Positions 26,792 through 33,145 of a DNA stretch of 46,802 nucleotides are shown here, in pieces. The stretch is from Lysobacteraceae bacterium. GTDB lineage: Bacteria > Pseudomonadota > Gammaproteobacteria > Xanthomonadales > Rhodanobacteraceae. The notes under the pieces are model-generated. The model worked only from the letters and a program-made list of their open reading frames with translations. It was not told the DNA's origin and did not search any database. The position numbers were made by a program, and so were the translations under genes. Positions within the stretch are counted from its first letter, which is position 1; each line of letters begins with the position of its first letter. The stretch covers positions 1-46,802 of the forward strand of contig JAGWVM010000008.1 of the NCBI GenBank assembly GCA_018970895.1. Reading direction: 5' to 3'.

Positions 26792-27147
26792 TGTTCCTGC
26801 TCGGCCCCATTCTCGGACTTCTCGGCGGCCCTCTGGGCAAGGTATTTGCCGGCGTGGCGGCGGGCGGGGCCATCCTGCTCGGCGCGGCGCTGTGGCTGCA
26901 TGAGCATGACGCGCGCGTGCTGGCGGAGCAGGCGGCGCGGCAACAGGCCGTGGTCGCGGCGGCGCAGCTCGCGGACGCGAAGGCGGCGACGGCGGCCGTC
27001 CAGGCCGTGGCGGACGCGGCGGAGAAGCGGGCCGAGGCGCTGGCCAATGTGAGGATGGAGATTGCCCATGCGACTGCCCCGAGCGCGTCATGCGCTGTTC
27101 CTGCTGCCGTGCTGCGCGCTGTTGACGCGATGCGCCCCGCCCCCTGA
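26791..27147 (+). CDS. Inner-membrane spanin (Rz-like)
   Basis: A 118-residue protein with an N-terminal membrane segment (GKVFAGVAAGGAILLGAALW) and a long alanine-rich coiled coil (residues 35-95), the Rz layout. It would link the inner membrane to the Rz1 lipoprotein for outer-membrane disruption. The Rz1 gene begins inside it in another frame. Start overlaps the previous stop. Confidence 0.75.
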   Translation: MFLLGPILGLLGGPLGKVFAGVAAGGAILLGAALWLHEHDARVLAEQAARQQAVVAAAQLADAKAATAAVQAVADAAEKRAEALANVRMEIAHATAPSASCAVPAAVLRAVDAMRPAP

Positions 27148-27343
27148 GCCGGTGATGGTGCGGCCGGCCGTGCCGGCGAGCCTGCTGACGTGCGCGCCGG
27201 CGCCGGTGCCGCCGGACCTGAATGTGCCCCGATGGGACCAGGTGCTGGCGGGGTATCTGCTGGACCTCGGGGCGGCCGGCGATGACTGCCGGGGAAAGCT
27301 CGCGGCGGTGCGGGGGCTGGTGGGAGCTACCCCCGCGCGATAG
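27068..27343 (+). CDS. Outer-membrane spanin lipoprotein (Rz1-like)
   Basis: A 91-residue protein with a basic start, a hydrophobic core (HALFLLPCCALLTRC) and a lipobox whose acceptor is probably C22 in LLTRC, followed by a proline-rich segment (APPPEPVMVRPAVP). Its first 80 bases lie within the Rz gene in another frame, the classic Rz/Rz1 overlap. An in-frame TTG at 27062 is less likely than ATG 27068. It ends the rightward late operon and overlaps the reverse-strand regulator by 17 bases. Confidence 0.78.
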   Translation: MRLPRARHALFLLPCCALLTRCAPPPEPVMVRPAVPASLLTCAPAPVPPDLNVPRWDQVLAGYLLDLGAAGDDCRGKLAAVRGLVGATPAR

Positions 27344-27746
27344 AGGCCGCTCGCGTGGCCAGTGTCGCGCCGCGCGGCACGACACGCACCGAGACGCAGG
27401 CCCGCGCGGCGATCAGGCCGATCACCGCTTCATGCGCGCCGAGGCAGGGCCAGCCGAGCGTGCGGGCCTCGGCGTCGTCGCCGGCGATCCCGATCTCAAT
27501 GACCTCCGCCTCGCCGCCGTCGCGCGCGAAGACGTCCAGCGCCTCGGCCGCAGCGCGCTCGATGCGGGCGTAGAGCGCGCGCAGCTCCGCGACGGCGCCG
27601 GCCGGCATGGCATTGCGGCCGGCCGACCAGGATTTCATGGTGTCGAGCCGGACGCCGAGCACCGAAGCGGCCTCCCGTTGAGAGAGGCCGCAGCGCGCGA
27701 TCAGCAGGGCGGCGCGGCGTGGGCCGGTTGCGGTCCATATGGACCG
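27327..27746 (-). CDS. HTH regulator with no standard start codon seen
   Basis: A reverse-strand frame of up to 139 codons. It has an HTH (ALLIARCGLSQREAASVLGV, then RLDTMKSWSAGRN) and a helical middle (AVAELRALYARIERAAAEAL). The first in-frame GTG, at 27662, would cut off the first HTH helices. Upstream the frame is open to a TAA at 27747-27749, but only CTG (27707) or ATA codons could start it. An ATG at 27742 lies in another frame, inside the dyad at 27731-27746. Either a rare start or a 1-2 base indel is involved. Confidence 0.6.
   Translation of the reverse strand, partial: RSIWTATGPRRAALLIARCGLSQREAASVLGVRLDTMKSWSAGRNAMPAGAVAELRALYARIERAAAEALDVFARDGGEAEVIEIGIAGDDAEARTLGWPCLGAHEAVIGLIAARACVSVRVVPRGATLATRAASIARG
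27731..27746. promoter_or_regulatory. Dyad A near attP
   Basis: Perfect 16-bp palindrome CGGTCCATATGGACCG followed by TTACG. The copy at 27940-27955 shares both arms and the TTACG, in the same orientation. It also covers the region where the regulator gene should start. Candidate operator of that regulator, or an arm-type site for integrase or excisionase. Confidence 0.6.
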
Positions 27747-27797
27747 TTACGCCACATATTTTTCGGCGGAAATCGCTGGTAAGCCATTGAAAATGCT

Positions 27798-27844
27798 TGG
27801 CGTCCCGTAGGGGATTCGAACCCCTGTTACCGCCGTGAAAGGGC
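27798..27844 (-). other. attP core: 3' half of tRNA-Glu (UUC)
   Basis: Read on the minus strand, these 47 bases run from the anticodon arm (GCCCTTTCACGGCGG) through the variable loop (TAAC) and T arm (AGGGGTTCGAATCCCCT) to an acceptor strand ending ACGCCA. This is the 3' part of a tRNA-Glu with anticodon UUC; the 5' half (acceptor, D arm) is missing, so it is not a tRNA gene. It lies 463 bases from the integrase stop. Integration here would rebuild an intact host tRNA gene at one junction. Confidence 0.92.
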
Positions 27845-27939
27845 TCGGGATTGTGGGGAATGTCAACGGCTTGGCGCGATTTGGCGCTACTGATCGCAAC
27901 GCAGTATGCAGCAGAAAACTGCGGGGTACGACGGGTTGG

Positions 27940-27955
27940 CGGTCCAGGTGGACCG
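27940..27955. promoter_or_regulatory. Dyad B near attP
   Basis: CGGTCCAGGTGGACCG: arms identical to dyad A, only the two central bases differ, and it is also followed by TTACG. It lies 95 bases from the attP core, on the other side from dyad A. The shared core is GCGGTCCA-NN-TGGACCGTTACG. Confidence 0.6.
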
Positions 27956-28282
27956 TTACGACTGGACACGTGAATGGTCTGAAGCTGGAGATGAGGAGAA
28001 GAGATCTGTCCAATGCCACAACGCCTCTTCGGCGGACAAACTCTCGTGCTGGAAAAAAACCGTCACAGCGAGCGGCTCCCGGTAGGCAGTTGGGCGTCGG
28101 TACTCCCAAATCTCATGGCGGACATAAGTGTGCTTTTTTCTGTAAATGCCGCCATCGATATTTTCATGCTCGTAAACAAATAGTCGGTCCGCTATCGGTG
28201 TAACAATGGTCAACGGGCGTCCATGGCGGGGGCCGCCGATATAAACGGTGTGCAGCGGCGGGAGAGGGGGGAATCCTGGCAT
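27956..28282 (-). CDS. Hypothetical protein between attP and integrase
   Basis: A 108-residue protein with HTVYIGGPRHGRPLTIVTP near the start and RKKHTYVRHEIWEYRR in the middle, ending in a region of charged and aromatic residues. The start ATG at 28282 is chosen over a TTG one codon upstream. It is the last gene of the leftward operon, and its end abuts dyad B. Similar short proteins with an IGGP-type start occur in many phages, function unknown. Confidence 0.65.
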   Translation of the reverse strand: MPGFPPLPPLHTVYIGGPRHGRPLTIVTPIADRLFVYEHENIDGGIYRKKHTYVRHEIWEYRRPTAYREPLAVTVFFQHESLSAEEALWHWTDLFSSSPASDHSRVQS

Positions 28283-28306
28283 CAATGTGCTCCTGACTAA
28301 GCCCAG

Positions 28307-29350
28307 TTACAGCGCCAGCGCCTCGGCGACGGGGCGCAGGTAGGCGGGGTCGAACTTGCGGTAGATGCGGCGCAGGGTGCGTGGGTCGGTGTTGGTGAGA
28401 TCGGCGACCTGGTCCACCGGCACGCCGTCCTCGGCGAGCCAGCTCGCCACGCTGTGCTTGATGTGGTGCGGTGTCGGGCGCCAGGCGAGGCCCGCGCGCT
28501 CGCACAGGCGGCGCCAGGACCAGCGCAGGCCGTGCGGCACGGGCTGGCCGGCGTATTCCACCACGTGGCCGCTGCGCGCAGCCTGGCGCGCCTCCTGCAG
28601 CGTCGCGCGAAGCTGTGTGTTCATCGGCGCCACCGCGCGGCGCTTGGCGGTGAGCGGGCGGCCGGGCTCCTGAAAATCGATCATTCCGGTTCGGAAATCG
28701 ACGCGGTCCCAGGTGAGGGCGAGGATGGCGCCCTTGCGCGCGCCGGTGCCGAAGGCCAGGGCCAGGAACACGCGGACATGCGGCTCGCGGCAGGCGGCGA
28801 GCAAGGCGCGCGCCTCCGCGCGGGTGAGGAAGCGATCGCGCGGCGCGCTGTCCGCGGGCGGCTCCAGGCTCGGCGGGCGCGAGAGGAATCCGTCGCGCCA
28901 GGCGCGGCGAAGGGTCGCGCGAAGGACGTTGAACTCGCGGCGCAGCGTGCCGGGGCTGACGGCGCGCGGCTGGTGAGTGGCGGCGTTGACGCGCCGGCCG
29001 GGGCGTGTCGTTCGTTCGGTGGCGTAACGATCCCATGCGGTCTGGGTGATCTGGTCCACGCGCAGCTCGCCCAGCGCGCGCTTGAGGGCCGTGGCGGCCT
29101 GGGCGAGGCGGGCATGGGCCATGACCTTGCCGGCGCGGCCGGCGACGTAACGATCCAGCGCGGCGGCGAAGGTGGAGGCTAGCGGACGACGGTCAGCCTC
29201 GGCGCGGAAATCCTCGAGGAACTGTCGAGCGAGCGCCGGATTCGCCGTGCCCGCGCTGACGCGCCGGCGCTGTCCGCCGTCGTACCAGACGACGCACCAG
29301 GTGCCTCGACGGAGGGCGAGCCGTGGCTCGGCCGGGCGCGGGCGGGGCAT
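28307..29350 (-). CDS. int: Tyrosine-recombinase integrase
   Basis: A 347-residue site-specific recombinase. The catalytic domain shows R205 (FGTGARKGAILALTW), K236, H295-x-x-K298-H299 (TPHHIKHSVASW) and the nucleophile Y330 (PRTLRRIYRKF). The usual second arginine of H-x-x-R is K298 and the usual LGH histidine is N320 (DLTNT), substitutions seen in some phage integrases. The N-terminal part has an arm-binding strand (GTWCVVWYDGGQRRRVSAG) and a core-binding helical domain at about 60-160. Codons 239-261 are the source of the 69-bp repeat at 32638. Confidence 0.93.
   Translation of the reverse strand: MPRPRPAEPRLALRRGTWCVVWYDGGQRRRVSAGTANPALARQFLEDFRAEADRRPLASTFAAALDRYVAGRAGKVMAHARLAQAATALKRALGELRVDQITQTAWDRYATERTTRPGRRVNAATHQPRAVSPGTLRREFNVLRATLRRAWRDGFLSRPPSLEPPADSAPRDRFLTRAEARALLAACREPHVRVFLALAFGTGARKGAILALTWDRVDFRTGMIDFQEPGRPLTAKRRAVAPMNTQLRATLQEARQAARSGHVVEYAGQPVPHGLRWSWRRLCERAGLAWRPTPHHIKHSVASWLAEDGVPVDQVADLTNTDPRTLRRIYRKFDPAYLRPVAEALAL
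28574..28642. repeat. 69-bp direct repeat, source copy inside integrase
   Basis: Identical over 69 bases to 32638-32706, at a fixed offset of 4064 bases. Here it encodes the integrase segment RAVAPMNTQLRATLQEARQA and its flanks, which belong to the integrase fold, so this is taken as the original. Confidence 0.95.
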
Positions 29351-29511
29351 GCGGACTCCTCGATGAAGGCGGCGAGCTGGGCCTCCGAGACGCGGATCAT
29401 GCCGATGGGGCGGTAACAGGCAAGCCGGCCGGCGCGGATCGCCCTGCGGATTGTCTCCGCGTGGCAGCCGAGGCGGGCGGCGACCTGCTCGATGGTGAGG
29501 AGGTCAGGCAT
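29179..29511 (-). CDS. Excisionase-like HTH protein
   Basis: A 110-residue frame whose first 60 residues form a MerR/excisionase-type winged HTH (LLTIEQVAARLGCHAETIRR, then AIRAGRLACYRP and MIRVSEAQLAAFIEE). The remaining residues are low-complexity S/A/R and overlap the integrase N-terminus by 172 bases in another frame. Xis and Int often overlap, though rarely this much; a shorter protein with read-through tail is possible. The start overlaps the DUF5131 stop. Confidence 0.75.
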   Translation of the reverse strand: MPDLLTIEQVAARLGCHAETIRRAIRAGRLACYRPIGMIRVSEAQLAAFIEESACPARARPSHGSPSVEAPGASSGTTADSAGASARARRIRRSLDSSSRISAPRLTVVR

Positions 29512-30595
29512 CGGGGAACTCGTTGTGCTCGCGGCCGTCGAGGAGGCGGCCGGCGCGGCGCTTGCCGACGCGGTCGATGAAGCGGCAAGGGGTTTCGTCA
29601 GCCGGCAAATCGTCCTGGCTGGCGAAGAAGCGACCGTCCGGCGCGATCCAGCCAGGATGAGAGGCGAGCGCGACAAGATCGTCCGCCGGGCCGGTGTGCG
29701 CCTCGATTTGTTGTGGAATCGGTCCGGTGTCGAACTCATGCCACTCGCCCCACTGCTTGAAGAAGAACGGCACGCCGGCGTCGGCGCATTGGTCGCGGAG
29801 CGATCGGAACCAATCTGGGTGCGCCGGCCGGGCGTTCGGGCCACTCTCGCCGCCGGCGATGACCCAATCGAGGCCGGGTGGAATCGTGATCGGGCCGAGT
29901 AGCGGCTCGGCGCTGATGAACCGTTTTGCCGCCGGCGTTTCGAGAAGCAGCGGAATGCGCTCATCGGCGGTGACCTGATCCTCGACGCTCACGCCGAGCC
30001 ACACGTTCCTGAAAATCGAAGGCCATCCGATCATGCCGCCGATCCAGTCGAACGTAGGAAACGCAGCGCCCGGCGGCGGCGTGCCTTTGGCCTCAAGCAT
30101 ATCAGCGAACAGGCGTCCGCGACCGCTCGGATGCGCGGCGCGTGTGGCCGCGGGTCCGCGAACCATTTTTGGCTCGAAATCCTCGCCCTCAAAATCCGTC
30201 CACTGAGCGAAAAACGCGCTCATGCGGTCGGGCCGTTTCGTGAGGATCTGAAACGTATGCCGCGGCGCGTAACCTATCACGTCGATGACCCGCATGATCC
30301 AGCCGAATGGCACGCTTTCGTGAAAGAGATCGCTCATCGAGTTGACGAAGATGCGGCGTGGCTTTTTCCATAGCAGCGGCTGGTCGAGCAGGTGCTCGAT
30401 CAGCTCGACCTTGCCGGTCCAGCGCGGGCCGGAGGGCGTGCGCTCCGCGAGGCCGTGGTAGGGCTGGCTGGGGTTGCTGAACCGCGCAGCCACCGTCTCG
30501 GCGTAACAGTTGCGGCAGCCCTCCGAGACGCGCGTGCAGCCCCGCAGCGGGTTCCAGGTCGCGGCCGTCCATTCGATCTTGGTGCGGTCAGGCAT
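29504..30595 (-). CDS. DUF5131 (phage Gp37/Gp68 family) protein
   Basis: A 363-residue protein of the Gp37/Gp68 family. The N-terminus reads TKIEWTAATWNPLRGC with cysteines C20, C27 and C30 (C-x6-C-x2-C), suggestive of an iron-sulphur or radical-SAM-like centre. Other family segments are RIFVNSMSDLFHESVPFGWI, FQILTKRPDRM, WLGVSVEDQVTADERIPLLL and DWVIAGGESGPNARPAHPDW. The function is unknown. Start ATG 30595 overlaps the upstream MazG-like gene. Confidence 0.88.
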   Translation of the reverse strand: MPDRTKIEWTAATWNPLRGCTRVSEGCRNCYAETVAARFSNPSQPYHGLAERTPSGPRWTGKVELIEHLLDQPLLWKKPRRIFVNSMSDLFHESVPFGWIMRVIDVIGYAPRHTFQILTKRPDRMSAFFAQWTDFEGEDFEPKMVRGPAATRAAHPSGRGRLFADMLEAKGTPPPGAAFPTFDWIGGMIGWPSIFRNVWLGVSVEDQVTADERIPLLLETPAAKRFISAEPLLGPITIPPGLDWVIAGGESGPNARPAHPDWFRSLRDQCADAGVPFFFKQWGEWHEFDTGPIPQQIEAHTGPADDLVALASHPGWIAPDGRFFASQDDLPADETPCRFIDRVGKRRAGRLLDGREHNEFPDA

Positions 30596-30935
30596 CGCTG
30601 TCGCGGCTCCGCGCGGCGAGTGAGTCAAACCAAGGCTTTTTGTAAATCGATTTCCGGACAACGCGGCGCGAAATCTCTACTTCGGAAAGACGAAGGCGCT
30701 GAACGGCGGCGTCGATCATTGCGGTCACGTCGGCGATTTCTTCTGTCAGCGCGACACGATTGACTTTGCCGGTGCGTGGCTCGGCCTCGTCGAGGCCTTG
30801 GATTATGCAGCGAAAGCAAATCCCGGCCAGCTCAGCCGCTTCCTCGCCCAACTTTCCCAGGACGGCCAAATCGTGCTTGTCACCGATCGGCTGCCAGTCG
30901 GTTGGCCCGGATGACGGGATGTCATTCGTCTCCAT
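30588..30935 (-). CDS. MazG-like nucleotide pyrophosphohydrolase
   Basis: A 115-residue all-helical protein with the metal-binding pattern KLGEEAAELAG, a second helix (CFRCIIQGLDE), then LTEEIADVTAMIDAAVQRL. The E-E-x-x-E and E-x-x-D spacing is that of MazG and PRA-PH pyrophosphohydrolases. It would hydrolyse (d)NTPs or alarmones; substrate cannot be predicted. Its start overlaps the 28-residue gene upstream. Confidence 0.72.
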   Translation of the reverse strand: METNDIPSSGPTDWQPIGDKHDLAVLGKLGEEAAELAGICFRCIIQGLDEAEPRTGKVNRVALTEEIADVTAMIDAAVQRLRLSEVEISRRVVRKSIYKKPWFDSLAARSRDSDA

Positions 30936-31008
30936 GATCGCCCTCCGCTGCTTTGAACGGACTGAGCCCCGCTCGTTTCAGCATCGAGTAAACCCGCTTG
31001 TATTTCAT
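30922..31008 (-). CDS. 28-residue coupled small protein
   Basis: A tiny reading frame: MKYKRVYSMLKRAGLSPFKA then AEGDHGDE. Its ATG overlaps the upstream stop (ATGA at 31005-31008), and its stop lies inside the start of the MazG-like gene, so it has the operon's coupled spacing on both sides. The basic, amphipathic sequence resembles short phage proteins with LKRAGLSPxKAAE. Function unknown. Confidence 0.65.
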   Translation of the reverse strand: MKYKRVYSMLKRAGLSPFKAAEGDHGDE

Positions 31009-31355
31009 TCCCCGCTCCCCACATTCCGCCATTCCTCATTCCCGCGATCCGAGCGCCACTTCTGCTGGAGCACCGGCAAGCTCACCCCGTCCTTCGCGTC
31101 GAGGCTCCAGACCCACACGCGCCGCGATGCGTGCGGCCGGTAGTCGCCGGTGGGTTTCCAAGTTACGGGTGTCTCGACAGGTCCCAGCTTGCCCTCTGCG
31201 GCGAGCTTGCGGGCGGCTTCGACGACGCGGAGCCAATCACGATGCATTGATGGATAACGTCGGAACGTTTCCACTCGCCGGTCAGGCGGATCGTCATGCC
31301 ACGCCGCCGCCAGCACCACCTCCGGCGACCACTCGGTGAGTTCTTCGGGCATCAT
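31005..31355 (-). CDS. Hypothetical protein
   Basis: A 116-residue protein beginning MMPEELTEWSPEVVLAAAWH, with PSMHRDWLRVVEAARKLAAE in the middle and WKPTGDYRPHASRRVWVWSL near the end. The second half looks beta-rich. No family recognised. Overlaps both neighbours, between the recombination protein and the 28-residue gene. Confidence 0.65.
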   Translation of the reverse strand: MMPEELTEWSPEVVLAAAWHDDPPDRRVETFRRYPSMHRDWLRVVEAARKLAAEGKLGPVETPVTWKPTGDYRPHASRRVWVWSLDAKDGVSLPVLQQKWRSDRGNEEWRNVGSGE

Positions 31356-32020
31356 ACGTCCTCGCGCGGCGTAACGACACCTGGGAAATCGTCCTCGGCC
31401 GCCGGCTCAAACAACGCCAGAAGATCGTTCACCGCCGTATCGACGCGCTCGGCAAGCTCGGGGCGGTTCGCCGCGAGCCATGTGCGCTGCTTGATCGTTT
31501 GCGGATCGCCGGTGAGCGCGCGGAGATCGTCCAAGGTGGCACACGCCTGCACCTTGTCGAGAAGCGCCCGCACGCCCTCAGCGGCCTTGTCGGTCTGTGT
31601 GCGCGACGGTGCGGCTGCGGATTGCGAACCATCGCTCAGTCGCCGGATCGTGTGAGCCTTGCGCCGGCCCTTCGTTTCGGACAGCGCGATATTCAGGTCC
31701 GCCGAAAGATGCGACAGGTGCGAGATGCGGATGCCCCCGACTTCCAGGCCGCCCCATTTCACGCTCGGGTCGTGATAGAGGGTGACGCGGCGGCCGGCAT
31801 AGGCGTTGGCGTCCGGCCCCCATGCGGCCACCAGGATGCGCGACGTGGTTTTGCACGGGCGCCACACGCGCTTTTCGCCGGCGAGCGCGATGGAGACGGG
31901 CTGCTCGGCGCCTGCTTTGATCGTGACGCCCTCGATCGTGTAGGTGCGCGGACCGGAGAGCAGGTCCTCCGCGTTGATCTGGTCGCTTTTCGGCTGGATG
32001 ACCAGCGACATATCATTCAT
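31352..32020 (-). CDS. Conserved phage protein linked to the YqaJ exonuclease
   Basis: A 222-residue protein. Residues 1-120 hold the conserved part (SDQINAEDLLSGPRTYTIEG, VWRPCKTTSRILVAAWGPDA, GRRVTLYHDPSVKWGGLEVG, then IRISHLSH), a beta-rich pattern compatible with an OB-type DNA-binding fold. The rest is a hydrophilic linker and a helical end (RALLDKVQACATLDDLRAL). Proteins of this kind are encoded beside YqaJ exonucleases, where an annealing or ssDNA-binding partner is expected; that role is inference. Overlaps the exonuclease stop (ATGA). Confidence 0.65.
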   Translation of the reverse strand: MNDMSLVIQPKSDQINAEDLLSGPRTYTIEGVTIKAGAEQPVSIALAGEKRVWRPCKTTSRILVAAWGPDANAYAGRRVTLYHDPSVKWGGLEVGGIRISHLSHLSADLNIALSETKGRRKAHTIRRLSDGSQSAAAPSRTQTDKAAEGVRALLDKVQACATLDDLRALTGDPQTIKQRTWLAANRPELAERVDTAVNDLLALFEPAAEDDFPGVVTPREDV

Positions 32021-32688
32021 GTGTGCATTTCCTGTTCGATGGTTCGCTCGGTCGGGATAAGGCGCGGATTGGTCGCGAGCCGGCGGTCGTATTCCGCGCG
32101 CAGTTCGGCCGCCTTCTCCTCAAACTCTGTTGCAGCCTCAACGATCTTCGCCTGCATCTCGGGATCATCCGTCACGCGAATCATGCGCATCGGCAGGCCG
32201 CCATGGTAGCTGATGAAATCGCACCACTTGCGCTCGCTCACCAGCAGCCCGGTCTGAATCTGAATGATGTAGTCGTCAGGCACGCCATCGGCCAGGATCG
32301 TTTCGATCTGGTATTTCTGACGCCGGCTCTTGCACTCGATCAGGCCATCATCGCCGACCAGCGCATCCGGTGAATAGCCGATGGTGAAGCCCCATCGGTC
32401 ATTCGTGATGAACCCCACTTCCTCGACCGGCGCGATCTCGCGAGCATAGATGCCTCGCGCGTTGATCTCGTCCGTCTGCCCGCGCAACATGTCGTCGCTG
32501 ACGTAGTGCGGCTCGACATAGCCGGTGATGCGCTGGGCCAGAAGTTCGTAGAGATGCGCGCGAGTTTTGTCGTTGTTCGCGACTTTGAGCGTCGGCGTGA
32601 TGATGAGTTTCATTTCGGATGCGGTGAGCAACCCGCAGCGCGCAGCCTGGCGCGCCTCCTGCAGCGTCGCGCGAAGCTGTGTGTTCAT
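32017..32688 (-). CDS. YqaJ-family exonuclease with integrase-derived N-terminus
   Basis: A 223-residue PD-(D/E)xK exonuclease of recombination systems. Intact core: GLLTASEMKLIITP (19-32), RGQTDEINARGIY (69-81, E74), YSPDALV (D108), and LIECKSRR (E118, K120). Residues 1-17 come from the 69-bp integrase repeat, whose last codon supplies R17 just before CGLLTAS, where the family has W-x-x-x-R-x-G-x-x-TAS. The family's tryptophan-containing N-terminus is gone. An alternative start at M26 (position 32613) would drop the TAS motif. Activity may be retained or lost. Confidence 0.82.
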   Translation of the reverse strand: MNTQLRATLQEARQAARCGLLTASEMKLIITPTLKVANNDKTRAHLYELLAQRITGYVEPHYVSDDMLRGQTDEINARGIYAREIAPVEEVGFITNDRWGFTIGYSPDALVGDDGLIECKSRRQKYQIETILADGVPDDYIIQIQTGLLVSERKWCDFISYHGGLPMRMIRVTDDPEMQAKIVEAATEFEEKAAELRAEYDRRLATNPRLIPTERTIEQEMHT

Positions 32689-32706
32689 CGGCGCCACCGC
32701 GCGGCG
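32638..32706. repeat. 69-bp direct repeat, transplanted copy
   Basis: Exact copy of integrase bases 28574-28642. Here it spans the last six codons and the stop of the DUF4031 gene and the first 17 codons of the exonuclease. The ATG used by the exonuclease is the integrase's internal methionine codon, and it overlaps the DUF4031 stop as ATGA. Confidence 0.95.
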
Positions 32707-32987
32707 ATGGCGTCCTCGGGCTTCGGCATCGGCAAGCCCCGACGCTGGAAGTAACTCATACAGGCGAGCTCGCGCAGCGTGATGGGGGTCGCGCCGGCGG
32801 CGATCGCCTTGGCGCGCAGCGACATGCTGACATCGTAATGATCGCCCTGATACCAGCCGCGCGACAGGCCGATCGTGTCGGCCATCGCGTGCAGCTCTGC
32901 CTCGGTGTCCGCGATCATGTGCGACATCTTCATGCGGCGGAAGCGGCCCATCAGCACCAGGTACATATCGTCGACGTAGACGGTCAC
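32685..32987 (-). CDS. DUF4031 protein with repeat-derived C-terminus
   Basis: A 100-residue protein matching DUF4031: VTVYVDDMYLV, MKMSHMIADTEAELHAMADT, IGLSRGWYQGDHYDVSMSLR, AKAIAAGATPIT. The start is GTG at 32987, overlapping the zinc-binding gene's stop (GTGA). The last six residues (AARWRR) and the stop come from the 69-bp repeat, so the original C-terminus has been replaced. The function of the family is unknown. Confidence 0.82.
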   Translation of the reverse strand: MTVYVDDMYLVLMGRFRRMKMSHMIADTEAELHAMADTIGLSRGWYQGDHYDVSMSLRAKAIAAGATPITLRELACMSYFQRRGLPMPKPEDAIAARWRR

Positions 32988-33145
32988 TTGCGCGGCTCCG
33001 GCGTCGCGGGCGGCGGCGGCACGCACGCACTGCAGAGCCGCGGCCCGATCCAATGGCAAGGCACGCCGGTGCGTTCGATGCACTCCCGGCAATCGGTATC
33101 CGTGCAGCCGCAGACGCGGCATGAGCGGGGCTTGCGGTCAGGCAT
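32984..33145 (-). CDS. 53-residue cysteine-rich (zinc-finger-like) protein
   Basis: A small gene with RSCRVCGCTDTDCRECIERT and then GVPCHWIGPRLCSACV. Nine cysteines in 34 residues, mostly in C-x2-C pairs, suggest two zinc knuckles. Such small proteins are frequent in phage early operons. ATG at 33145 overlaps the previous stop and the TGA overlaps the DUF4031 GTG. Confidence 0.82.
   Translation of the reverse strand: MPDRKPRSCRVCGCTDTDCRECIERTGVPCHWIGPRLCSACVPPPPATPEPRK

Noticed and set aside
27798..27844. A tRNA gene
   Set aside because: Only the 3' half of tRNA-Glu is present; no D arm or 5' acceptor strand lies upstream on the minus strand, so it cannot form a tRNA by itself.
27835..28203. 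Forward gene across the attP region
   Set aside because: Its frame crosses the attP core and dyad B and reads opposite a better reverse gene; no protein-like pattern or SD.
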